A DNA stretch of 15,856 nt from Candidatus Omnitrophota bacterium (GTDB lineage: Bacteria > Hinthialibacterota > Hinthialibacteria > Hinthialibacterales > JAKPRU01): assembly GCA_029570205.1 (NCBI GenBank), contig JAKQSI010000081.1:1-15856 (forward strand). Direction: 5' to 3'. How positions within the stretch are numbered: the stretch's first letter is position 1; each line of letters starts with the position of its first letter. A program made the translations under genes and the position numbers. Shown here in pieces: positions 1 to 6,937 of the stretch. A model generated the notes under the pieces. The model worked only from the letters and a program-made list of their open reading frames with translations. It ran no database searches and was not told where the DNA came from.

Positions 1-363
1 CTCCGGTAACAGGCACGGAGGTCTGTCCCACATCTCCGGTAACAGGCACGGAGGCCTGTCCCACATCTCCGGTAACAGGCACGGAGGCCTGTCCTACATC
101 TCCGGTAACAGGCACGGAGGTCTGTCCCACATCTCCAGTAACAGGCACGGAGGCCTGTCCCACATCTCCAGTAACAGGCACGGAGGCCTGTCCTACAACT
201 CCGGTAACAGGCACGGAGGCCTGTCCTACATCTCCAGTAACAGGCACGGAGGCCTGTCCCACAACTCCAGTAACAGGCACGGAGGCCTGTCCCACATCTC
301 CGGTAACAGGCACGGAGGTCTGTCCTACAACTCCGGTAACAGGCACGGAGGCCTGTCCTACTG
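1..363. repeat. 33-bp tandem repeat, 11 contiguous units
   Basis: Eleven head-to-tail 33-bp units fill positions 1-363 and run off the left edge, so the true copy number is unknown. Units differ at only four sites: unit positions 5 (G/A), 22 (T/C), 29 (C/T) and 33 (T/A). The last unit also diverges at its 3' end. Each unit contains ACAGGC, six bases, then GCCTGT, so each can fold into a small hairpin. The T at position 22 keeps a G-U pair in plus-strand RNA. There are no spacers, so this is not CRISPR. The array starts 20 bp past the stop of the minus-strand 95-codon gene. In plus frame 3 it reads as an open 11-residue repeat, PVTGTE[AV]CPT[ST], to a stop at 411-413; another open frame exists on the minus strand (VGQ[AT]SVPVTG[DV]). 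Coding status is undecided. Confidence 0.97.
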
Positions 364-383
364 ATCTGCCTGGCAGGGTCCCA

Positions 384-671
384 TCAATAGAACAAATAAA
401 TGATCACCTGTGACAGCAGCGCCGCAATCGCGTAGGGGCGCAAACTCACGGTCTTTCCCGTGCGTTCATCCGTCACAAACACTTCCTCTTTTTTCAGTGT
501 CAAAACCCAGATAATCAACAATGTAAAATAGGCGATAAAGACCCCTTTCGCCGTGGTGATATCGATGGATACCAATACGTCCCGGAAGAATCCGCCCGGA
601 ACACGCAGAATGTTCGCAAAGAAATCGGCAATTGGCGTCAGAATGGGAGAAAATTGATTCGACTCAGGCAT
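384..671 (-). CDS. Small two-helix membrane protein, likely partner of the symporter
   Basis: This 95-residue protein is not recognised as a named family. Two hydrophobic segments are visible, about residues 42-59 (GVFIAYFTLLIIWVL) and 79-95 (AIAALLSQVIIYLFY, at the extreme C-terminus). They are joined by a charged loop rich in Lys, Glu, Asp and Arg. A moderately hydrophobic stretch lies near residues 14-31. Its ATG overlaps the TGA of the symporter gene by one base (TGATG). An AAAGGAGG Shine-Dalgarno sits about 9 bases upstream, inside the symporter's last codons, so translation is very likely coupled. Small membrane proteins co-translated with a transporter often act as accessory subunits. 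That role is inferred from gene order only. The 33-bp repeat array begins 20 bp beyond its stop. Confidence 0.85.
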   Translation of the reverse strand: MPESNQFSPILTPIADFFANILRVPGGFFRDVLVSIDITTAKGVFIAYFTLLIIWVLTLKKEEVFVTDERTGKTVSLRPYAIAALLSQVIIYLFY

Positions 672-2488
672 CAGGCATTTCCTCCTTTATAGCGATATAC
701 AAGGCCGCGAAGTTTCTCCTCCGGCTCCATGGGTGTGATCAGGCTCACAACGACAGTCAATACAACGGCAAAGACAAAGGACCACCAGGCGATATACAGA
801 AACGGATCCTGGATCAGAAACAGCGGCTCGCTGGCGTAGGAGTTGATGAACAGCATCCCGCTCGAACAGCAGAGGCCGCCGATAAGGCCGACAAAAGCGC
901 CGATCCCGGTTGCCCGTTTCCACAGAACGCCCAGGACAATAATCGCGAGGCTGGGCCCCTGGAATAACGTCAACAGCGTTTGGATGAGGGTGTAAATGCT
1001 CTCGAAATTGGCGGAGAACTCAGCGAACAAGATGGCCCAGACAATAAAAGCGAAGGTCAGGATTCTACCGACAGTGAGGTAATGCGTGTCATCCGCGTGG
1101 GGCTTGAAGAAACGTTGATAAATGTCCTTGGTCCAGAGAGTTGCGGCGGAGTTCAGGCAGGAATCCACGCTGGACATAAGCGCCGCCAGGAACGCCGCGA
1201 AGAAGATCCCCAGGACCCCGGTCGGCAGCAGGTCCCGCACGAGGGTTGCCATGGCCTTGTCGGCATCGGCGACATAGGGGTTGTATGCCAGAGCTACCAT
1301 CCCCGGAACCACCATGATAAACGGAATAAAGACTTTCAGAATAGCACCCCAGACATAAGAGGCTTTCGCTTCCGCCTCGGAACGCGCGCCCAGCGACCGT
1401 TGCACAATCGCCTGGTTGCCGATCCAATAGGCGTTCGCCAGAACCAATCCCAATCCCAGGAAAATACCGGACCATGGATAGGGTGTCGGCGTATCCGCCG
1501 GAAGGACGAGATGAAAATGGTCTTTCGTGCGATCCCCCAGCTGGTGAATCAGGTCCACGAATTCCCCAAATCCGCCGAGTCGATGGATCCCATAGATGAG
1601 AACGAAAGCACAGCCCAGCATCATCACGATACATTGAATGACATCCGTGTACACCACAGCGGTCAACCCCCCGGAGTACGTATAGAGACCGACAGCCACT
1701 CCCATCAAAACGATAGAATAGAACAGGGGCCAGGCGGGAGGACGGGCAACATCGGCGGCACGTTCGGCCAGCTGCTCAAGATTCTCTCCCATGCGAAAGA
1801 GAACTACGGGGACCTCTTTTCCCGGGGGAAGGTCTTTCAGGCGACCGATGATCTCATCTTTCAGCGGACTGGCTTCATCAATCAGCAGCAGGTTGGGGCG
1901 ATGCTCCACAGCCATGGTGATCGTATCATCCACCGTGTCGAGGCGGACAGAATCATATTTCTTGCCCGCAACTACATTCAGAACCTCGGTGACAGCGGCT
2001 GTCTCAGCCGGACTGACAATCACCGTTTTCGGATTCAAATCGAGCAATACGTTCAGCATCACGGCAGTGGCATACAGCATGATTCCCAGGTTGCAGGCCA
2101 GGAAACTTCCCCAGATCAGGGCCGAGGTGGTTCGAACCGCAATGTTATATCGTCTGCCGAACCATTCGGGGACTGTGGTGACCCCGGTTCGCCAGAAAAT
2201 GGGAATGAAGATAAAGGCGGCAATAATCATCACGGGCACAGAACCGAGCCAGTCGAAATTCCCCATGACAATTCCATAGAGATAGGCCGATCCGGCAATC
2301 CCCACAATATCAATCGCACCGATGTCGGTCACCACGAGGGACATGCCGATCGCCCACCAGGGCAATTTCCGTCCGGCCAGAAAATAGTCATGGCCGGTTT
2401 TGATTCGCCGTCCCAGGTACACGCCGTACCCGACGGTTCCGACGAGGTAGATGAGAACGATGATGTAATCGATGATTGACAGGCCCAT
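671..2488 (-). CDS. Na+/solute symporter (SSS family) with an inserted receiver-like domain
   Basis: This is a 605-residue multi-helix transporter that should couple sodium entry to uptake of a sugar or similar solute. Family marks are GGLTAVVYTDVIQ at about residues 273-285, and the helix with ALMSSVDSCLNS near 436-447. The two serines there (439, 440) fall where vSGLT has its Na2-site serines. An LxGR motif follows the first helix (residues 37-40). Most relatives have only a short loop after the helix ending near residue 150. Here residues about 152-251 form a soluble alternating beta/alpha stretch: KTVIVS, then a helix, then NLLLID (Asp204), then VPVVLF, then a helix. This resembles a degenerate response-regulator receiver. 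By the usual LeuT-fold topology that loop faces outward. Shine-Dalgarno is weak (GAGAGTGAG). It lies 57 bp after the GT2 gene in the same direction. The substrate cannot be read from the sequence. Confidence 0.95.
   Translation of the reverse strand: MGLSIIDYIIVLIYLVGTVGYGVYLGRRIKTGHDYFLAGRKLPWWAIGMSLVVTDIGAIDIVGIAGSAYLYGIVMGNFDWLGSVPVMIIAAFIFIPIFWRTGVTTVPEWFGRRYNIAVRTTSALIWGSFLACNLGIMLYATAVMLNVLLDLNPKTVIVSPAETAAVTEVLNVVAGKKYDSVRLDTVDDTITMAVEHRPNLLLIDEASPLKDEIIGRLKDLPPGKEVPVVLFRMGENLEQLAERAADVARPPAWPLFYSIVLMGVAVGLYTYSGGLTAVVYTDVIQCIVMMLGCAFVLIYGIHRLGGFGEFVDLIHQLGDRTKDHFHLVLPADTPTPYPWSGIFLGLGLVLANAYWIGNQAIVQRSLGARSEAEAKASYVWGAILKVFIPFIMVVPGMVALAYNPYVADADKAMATLVRDLLPTGVLGIFFAAFLAALMSSVDSCLNSAATLWTKDIYQRFFKPHADDTHYLTVGRILTFAFIVWAILFAEFSANFESIYTLIQTLLTLFQGPSLAIIVLGVLWKRATGIGAFVGLIGGLCCSSGMLFINSYASEPLFLIQDPFLYIAWWSFVFAVVLTVVVSLITPMEPEEKLRGLVYRYKGGNA
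1736..2035 (-). other. Region coding for the inserted alpha/beta domain of the symporter
   Basis: These bases code for residues about 152-251 of the symporter. The stretch is hydrophilic and predicted by eye as beta-alpha-beta-alpha-beta-loop-beta-alpha. The third strand ends in an Asp (LLLID, residue 204), the position of the phospho-acceptor in CheY-like receivers. The acidic pair after strand 1 is absent (VIVSPAE). The Ser/Thr after strand 4 appears to be replaced (LFRMG), and no receiver-type Lys is evident. If it is a receiver relative, it is degenerate. A flavodoxin-like or other alpha/beta sensor fold is equally possible. Confidence 0.6.
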
Positions 2489-2545
2489 AACTCACTCTCA
2501 TGCTTTTCAAGATTTTTTGAAGGATCAGATATTCAGGTTTGGATG

Positions 2546-3610
2546 TCAACCCTGTCCTCCACTCTTCAATCCGAAATCCGCAATTGACAGGATTTCCTCC
2601 CGATATCTCTGATATCGCGAATCCCGCAGCACCTCCGTATGTTTCGGGGTGTACCCCCACAGCCTCATCGGACTTACGAAGAATCTCGCAAAAATCTCCT
2701 CGTCCGAGATCCGCCTTCGTGACTGCACTACCCGGCGTTTCTCCCGCCATCTCGTCAGATGATCGAAGAATGCCTGTACTCCGCACAGGTGCGAGTACCC
2801 ATCGCACGGCAATTGCATCAGCGCCTCGGTTCGATGGACCGCCAGCCGGAACAGCGCGGGCATGAGAACCGCCCAATTCTCCGCTCCGAGGTTCTTATAC
2901 ATGGTTGCGAGGCTGTTGCGCTCGTAATAGACTGCCTTGCGACGATATTCGACCTGGGCTAGGGAAGCATGTTGCCGGTGGTAGACCCTGGACCGTGGCG
3001 CATATCGGACCTTGTAACCATAGAGGTTCAGACGCCAACCGAGATCCACGTCTTCGTAAATCAACTCATATTCCCGGTCAAATCCGCCTGCATCCACAAA
3101 CAGGTTACGCCGGATCAGCATCGCGCCCCCGCAGGCGAACAAAAGGTCCCGTTCCGCCTCGACATCGCAGTCCTCATCGGTCCATTCGAATCCCTTCCCC
3201 AGCAGGTTGATTTCACCGCCCGCAAATTGCGTGCGCGTTCCATCCCAGCTCAGGATACGACTTGCGACACAGTCCACATTGTTCCGTCCGGCGCATTCCA
3301 TTGCCTCGATCAGCCACCGTGAATGCACACGCATATCATTGTTGAGAAAAGCGATCCACTCGGTTTGGGCGTGTACCACGGCGAGGTTCAGAGCATGGGC
3401 AAATCCGTAATTCGCATCGAGAGGAAGGATATCGACTTCCGTGAATTGCTCGTCCAGCATTTCCCTGCTTCCGTCCCGTGATGCGTTATCCACAATGAGG
3501 GTCCGATAAGAGGGACCGTCAGGGGCCAATGCATGCAGAGAGAGAAGCAGAGTCTGAAGGTGCTGCCAACCGGCATGATGGGGCACGCAGATAGTGACAG
3601 TCGGTTCCAT
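2546..3610 (-). CDS. GT2-family glycosyltransferase (rhamnosyltransferase-like)
   Basis: This 354-residue GT-A enzyme should transfer a sugar from a nucleotide donor during cell-surface glycan or exopolysaccharide assembly on the cytoplasmic side. The N-terminal fold starts with VTICVPHH. VDNASRDGS (residues 40-48) is the typical donor-binding segment. NND (90-92, in AFLNNDM) replaces the DxD metal motif as in WbbL-like enzymes. CGGAMLIRR (160-168) and YEDVDLGWRL (185-194) are the acceptor and catalytic-base region. No membrane helix is obvious. The C-terminal third (about 230-354) is charged. The last residues, ADFGLKSGGQG, are coded by an intergenic-type repeat and are probably not conserved. 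The start lies 5 bp after the stop of the upstream GT-B gene, so the two are one transcript. The exact sugar specificity is unknown. Confidence 0.93.
   Translation of the reverse strand: MEPTVTICVPHHAGWQHLQTLLLSLHALAPDGPSYRTLIVDNASRDGSREMLDEQFTEVDILPLDANYGFAHALNLAVVHAQTEWIAFLNNDMRVHSRWLIEAMECAGRNNVDCVASRILSWDGTRTQFAGGEINLLGKGFEWTDEDCDVEAERDLLFACGGAMLIRRNLFVDAGGFDREYELIYEDVDLGWRLNLYGYKVRYAPRSRVYHRQHASLAQVEYRRKAVYYERNSLATMYKNLGAENWAVLMPALFRLAVHRTEALMQLPCDGYSHLCGVQAFFDHLTRWREKRRVVQSRRRISDEEIFARFFVSPMRLWGYTPKHTEVLRDSRYQRYREEILSIADFGLKSGGQG
2567..2585. repeat. Degenerate 7-bp repeat (AATCCGM) at the 3' end of the GT2 gene
   Basis: The plus strand reads AATCCGA AATCCGC AATT, preceded by C. Short runs of this sort are common intergenic junk in some bacterial genomes and often translate as IRNPQ-like or ADFGLR-like peptides. 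Here the run lies inside the last codons of the GT2 gene, about 20 bp before its stop. Confidence 0.45.
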
Positions 3611-3615
3611 TCTGT

Positions 3616-4989
3616 TCAGCCGGAGAAGGTCCGCTGGATTCGGCGCAGGATTCCTTTGGGATGTTCGCGCTCATCCAACCACTGCGCAATCTCCCGGTCC
3701 AGCTCATGGAGGAATCCTTGCGCCTCTTTTCTGGCCATTGCGTCCGGGGCCGGTTTCGGGTTTGTCACCCATTGGCGAAGAGGGCGGGTAGTGGCTTCAA
3801 AGGTGAAATTCTCATCGCCATACAGGTGCGCCTGTCTGGCCATCTCGCGGCATTCTTTCCGATGATCGGCGGCATAGAGAAGCGCTTTCCGAAACTCCTC
3901 CCAATTCCCCGGATCGACCCCGAAACAAAGCCCCTCACGATGAAGAATCTGGGAGATTTCACTGACTACCGTAGTCAGAATCGGCAACCCCGCACGAATC
4001 CAGGACAGGAAGCGGTTTCGGCTGCCGAGCAGGGTTTCGGCGATATCCAAATCCACATTCACTCCCAAGTCCGACTCCAACATGCAGGCATCTGCCTCTT
4101 CGGTGGGGATCCAACCCATGAGGTGATACCGTTCTTTGCGGGGCGATTCATTGACCAGGGATGTAAAGCGGTCGAATCCTGCTTCGTGATGACCGGTAAT
4201 CGCACCGCCGGTCACAACAACATGAATGGCGGGATTCTCTGCCATGGCCGTGTCAAGGCCCCAAAACAGCGTGTCCACATCGGCCCATGTGTTGAAGCCG
4301 CCGCTGCACAAGACGACAAAATCTTCATCCGAAACTACGCTGCCTCGAAGGACCTTCCGAGGGTGTTCCGGTTTTGTGGACCCGTCATAGGCACAGGGGA
4401 TATTTCGAACAAACGGATAGCCCAGCGTGTAATGATCGAGCCGCCCCAGAACTCCCAGCTGTCCGAGAGTGGCGAATCGCTGTGCATCGGAAACCGAAGA
4501 GAACATGTCGCCTCGCCGAAGAATCGGAAGATAGATTCGGTGAAAAATATTCAGCTGCTCGCTCCCCGCAAAAGTGGATTTCGCTTGCGCTTCCGCCAGA
4601 AGATCTCCGAACAGATCGGCCCAGATCGGCAGATCGATGGGAAGACCACATGCCATCGACGACGAAATCGTCGAACCGGCTGTGACAATGCAATCAGGTT
4701 GATATTCCTGAATGATCTCGCGCAGGCGTGTGAATAAATCTCCTCGATTCTCGTCGTTCGGTTCCGGCAGCGGGATATGAACGACATCCCCTCGTGCGCT
4801 CGGATCTTCCCGGTAGTCCAGCTGAACCGGGTCTTTGGGCTGTCCGAATTCGAATGTGACCAGGATCACACGATGCCCATCCGCCAACAAAGGCAGAAGA
4901 AACTGCCAAGTCCGAATTCCGAATCCATACAGGGTCTTCGAACGGTAGCAGGGCAATGGACCGACACCGGCGAGAAGAATCGTAGACAT
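3616..4989 (-). CDS. GT-B glycosyltransferase (GT4-like, group 1)
   Basis: This 457-residue protein opens with a Rossmann-like segment (TILLAGVGPLP, residues 3-13). A conserved aromatic patch follows (YGFGIRTWQF, 21-30), then a second beta strand, HRVILVTFEFG. The C-terminal Rossmann half begins near FVVLCSGGFNTWADVDT (224-240). It contains HVVVTGGA (256-263), YHLMGWIP (288-295), and the donor-site region with Glu318 and GSRNRFLSWIRAGLPILTT (322-340). This is the usual architecture of retaining group-1 enzymes, although the canonical EGFG-type loop is replaced by AETLLGSRNRF, so the donor is uncertain. The C-terminus ends in a basic helix (RRIQR) that could touch the membrane. It is the first gene of the minus-strand operon, and the GT2 gene starts 5 bp after its stop. 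No Shine-Dalgarno is clear before its ATG. Its likely role is surface glycan assembly. Confidence 0.88.
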   Translation of the reverse strand: MSTILLAGVGPLPCYRSKTLYGFGIRTWQFLLPLLADGHRVILVTFEFGQPKDPVQLDYREDPSARGDVVHIPLPEPNDENRGDLFTRLREIIQEYQPDCIVTAGSTISSSMACGLPIDLPIWADLFGDLLAEAQAKSTFAGSEQLNIFHRIYLPILRRGDMFSSVSDAQRFATLGQLGVLGRLDHYTLGYPFVRNIPCAYDGSTKPEHPRKVLRGSVVSDEDFVVLCSGGFNTWADVDTLFWGLDTAMAENPAIHVVVTGGAITGHHEAGFDRFTSLVNESPRKERYHLMGWIPTEEADACMLESDLGVNVDLDIAETLLGSRNRFLSWIRAGLPILTTVVSEISQILHREGLCFGVDPGNWEEFRKALLYAADHRKECREMARQAHLYGDENFTFEATTRPLRQWVTNPKPAPDAMARKEAQGFLHELDREIAQWLDEREHPKGILRRIQRTFSG

Positions 4990-5146
4990 GAGGAGCGTCT
5001 GTTTTTCTGCTTTGTATCAATAGTCTTGCGGCCACGATGGCGAACAGTCTAAGGGTAACAGAACGGAAGTGGAAATTCCACCACTGCCGTTTTGTCTTTC
5101 CGTCCCGGTCTGCTAACATGGGGGGAAAAGTGGTTCGCGAGAGGGG
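4990..5146. promoter_or_regulatory. Divergent intergenic region between the GT operon and the unknown gene
   Basis: This 157-bp space must hold promoters for both directions. On the plus strand, TTGTCT (5092-5097) and TAACAT (5114-5119) with 16 bp between them make a weak promoter match ending about 28 bp before the start codon. On the minus strand no convincing promoter pair was found, although the region upstream of the ATG is AT-richer. A GTGGAAATTCCAC palindrome lies in the middle. Confidence 0.4.
5069..5081. promoter_or_regulatory. 13-bp perfect palindrome, possible operator
   Basis: GTGGAAATTCCAC has two 6-bp arms around a central A. It lies about 10 bp upstream of the weak plus-strand -35 box and about 80 bp upstream of the minus-strand start, a sensible place for a repressor or activator shared by both transcripts. 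Operator function is inference only. Confidence 0.3.
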
Positions 5147-5173
5147 ATGGGACGAATGGGACCAATGGCCTCC
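5147..5173 (+). repeat. 9-bp repeat ATGGGACSA, three units, at a gene start
   Basis: Units are ATGGGACGA, ATGGGACCA and the diverged ATGGCCTCC. Each begins with an in-frame ATG, so the array supplies three candidate start codons for the downstream gene. GAGAGGGG immediately upstream can act as a Shine-Dalgarno with proper spacing for the second ATG (5156) or third ATG (5165), rather than the first. Confidence 0.7.
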
Positions 5174-6928
5174 CCGCAAGGACAGGCGGATGGTCCGAAC
5201 GGGAGAGGGGGCGAACCGGAACAATCAACATCAGATCGGGATCGGAACGCCATGGCAGAAGGACGCACACCGCCGACACGAGATCAACTGATCGCTTACA
5301 TCCGCAAACTGGAAAAGCGGTTGAGATTCCTTGAAAGCGAACTGGCGGAATACAAGCGCTCCGGTGAATCGACCAACGGGCTGAAAACCACGCAGGAGGC
5401 CGTTTCCACCTCTGCCGCAACGGGCCAGCCTCCCAAGGTCGTTATTCCGCCCCAACCGGTCCCTGTGTCGCAACGGGACAAGCCGCCCACCTTTGTCACT
5501 GGGAAAAGGCCGGTCCTCCCACCAACAGCCACACCTTTATCCGCACCAAAAGCCGAAATGGAAGAGCCGAGACCGAGACCCGAAGAGCCGGTCGATCTCG
5601 GTGTGGGGCCAGCAGCCGCACCGGCCGAAATGCGCGACATTACGGATATCGACGAGGAGGCGCCCCCCGCCCCCTTATCGGAAAGCGTAACCTATCCTCA
5701 CCCCCAAAACGAACCTGTTTACATTCCTATCCCGGATATTCTTCCACCCGTGTTCAAACCGGGCGAATTTACACGCCTGGTACTTCACGGAGAGGAGGAG
5801 GACATCGTCGATCCCATGCTGCGAAGCCTGGATCAGCTTAAAACCTGCCCGCCGGAAGAGAGGCGGAATGTCTTCATCCGGATGACCGGCATCTTCTGGA
5901 CGGCGGTGGATCGTATGGGCAGACGGACAGGCTCCGGGAAACTCTCCTGGCCCAAGCGGCTGTTTATGCGGTTCGGCATCATCGACCCGGATCTTTTGAG
6001 CGATGAAGTCTGGCGCACGCTTTACAATGAAAACAGTTCCGTCGGCGATACGGGGATTTATTATTTGGATGAATGGCTTGAGGCGATCTATCGGCAGGAG
6101 ATCAAGCACAGCTCGATTGATGAAATAGCCCTTCAGGGCGACAAAGCGAAAAAGGATGCTTCCGGGGAAGAGTGCCTGGCCTACGAGCTGCTGAACATTC
6201 CCCAGATGCAACGTATGGTCGTGGGGCCACGGGCAAATCTGACCACAATCCTGACCTCCGACTACTGTCTGCCCACACGTGACAATCCGCTTCTCACACG
6301 GGAATGGGTTTATCGAACCGTCAAGATGCTGATGCCGTTCGACTACACGGTGTTCCAGCGCAAATACCGGGGGGAGGATATTGAGGTCAAACCGCTCTGG
6401 CTGATCCTGCCGGGCTATGGAACACGGGCTGCGTGCTGGGAGCCTTGGAGCCCCGGTTCAAAACGGACCGGCCCACGGCTGCTGATTTGCCTGTTCCCGC
6501 CACGCGCTTCCCTCAAGACCCTCATCGATGGGCTTTCCGATTTCCGCTGGACCTTCGCCAAAGAGGATGCCATGCACTACTGGCTGACCGAGGGCCTGAC
6601 CGGCAAGTTCCTGGGCATGTTCAGCATGAAAGAACAACGCCAGGATATGAAAGCCCTGTTCCGCGCCTACTACAGGGAATGGATACTCAATGAACCACGG
6701 CGTGTTCCGAAACTCGACAAGAGAATACGTGAATTCTTCTACCACAACTGCCCTTATTCAGATGATGTCAAACAGACCCTTCGCAGCGGCGGCCTGTTCA
6801 TGCGCATGATCGAGCTGGAGATGGCGAAACGGGAGCGCGACGAGAAGGAAAAGGAAGAAATCGAGCGGATCAAGGCCATGCGGCAGGCGAAAAAGGCCAT
6901 GCGGCAGGCGAAACTCGAAGGGGGTTGA
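5147..6928 (+). CDS. Protein of unknown function: coiled coil, Pro-rich linker, conserved-looking C-terminal half
   Basis: This 593-residue protein is not recognised. Residues 1-35 are low-complexity and partly made by the 9-bp repeat. Met36 (5252, MAEGRTPPTRDQL) is a reasonable alternative start. Residues 45-70 form a likely coiled coil (LIAYIRKLEKRLRFLESELA). Residues about 95-205 are a proline-rich flexible linker. Residues about 206-400 look helical (RNVFIRMTGIFWTAVDRMG, WRTLYNE, GIYYLDEWLEAIYRQE). Residues 405-450 look beta-rich (KPLWLILPGYG, RLLICLFPP). Residues 465-545 are again helical. Residues 553-590 form a long charged helix with a duplicated KAMRQAK. There is no signal peptide or membrane helix, so it is predicted cytoplasmic. 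The glycosidase lipoprotein gene follows 9 bp later, implying one transcript. No catalytic motif was seen. A scaffold or regulator is possible, but this is a guess. Confidence 0.85.
   Translation: MGRMGPMASPQGQADGPNGRGGEPEQSTSDRDRNAMAEGRTPPTRDQLIAYIRKLEKRLRFLESELAEYKRSGESTNGLKTTQEAVSTSAATGQPPKVVIPPQPVPVSQRDKPPTFVTGKRPVLPPTATPLSAPKAEMEEPRPRPEEPVDLGVGPAAAPAEMRDITDIDEEAPPAPLSESVTYPHPQNEPVYIPIPDILPPVFKPGEFTRLVLHGEEEDIVDPMLRSLDQLKTCPPEERRNVFIRMTGIFWTAVDRMGRRTGSGKLSWPKRLFMRFGIIDPDLLSDEVWRTLYNENSSVGDTGIYYLDEWLEAIYRQEIKHSSIDEIALQGDKAKKDASGEECLAYELLNIPQMQRMVVGPRANLTTILTSDYCLPTRDNPLLTREWVYRTVKMLMPFDYTVFQRKYRGEDIEVKPLWLILPGYGTRAACWEPWSPGSKRTGPRLLICLFPPRASLKTLIDGLSDFRWTFAKEDAMHYWLTEGLTGKFLGMFSMKEQRQDMKALFRAYYREWILNEPRRVPKLDKRIREFFYHNCPYSDDVKQTLRSGGLFMRMIELEMAKRERDEKEKEEIERIKAMRQAKKAMRQAKLEGG
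6872..6913 (+). repeat. Perfect 21-bp tandem duplication inside the unknown gene
   Basis: The segment coding KAMRQAK occurs twice in a row without any difference, so the duplication is recent or is being kept uniform. It adds seven residues to the charged C-terminal helix and keeps the frame. Confidence 0.95.
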
Positions 6929-6937
6929 TAGGGAAGA

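Noticed and set aside
1-363. CRISPR array
   Set aside because: Units follow one another directly with no variable spacers, and no cas gene is present.
980-2479. Long plus-strand open frame of 499 codons opposite the symporter
   Set aside because: It is antisense to a gene with clear SSS motifs and membrane helices. Its product is low-complexity, charged and His/Gln/Asn-rich, as expected of a shadow frame.
2500-2525. Possible terminator between the GT2 and symporter genes (TTCAA/TTGAA with an A/T run)
   Set aside because: The stem is only five AT-rich pairs and too weak. The genes more likely share one transcript.
3661-4737. Plus-strand open frame of 358 codons opposite the GT-B gene
   Set aside because: It has no recognisable domain and lies wholly inside a gene with a coherent glycosyltransferase fold.
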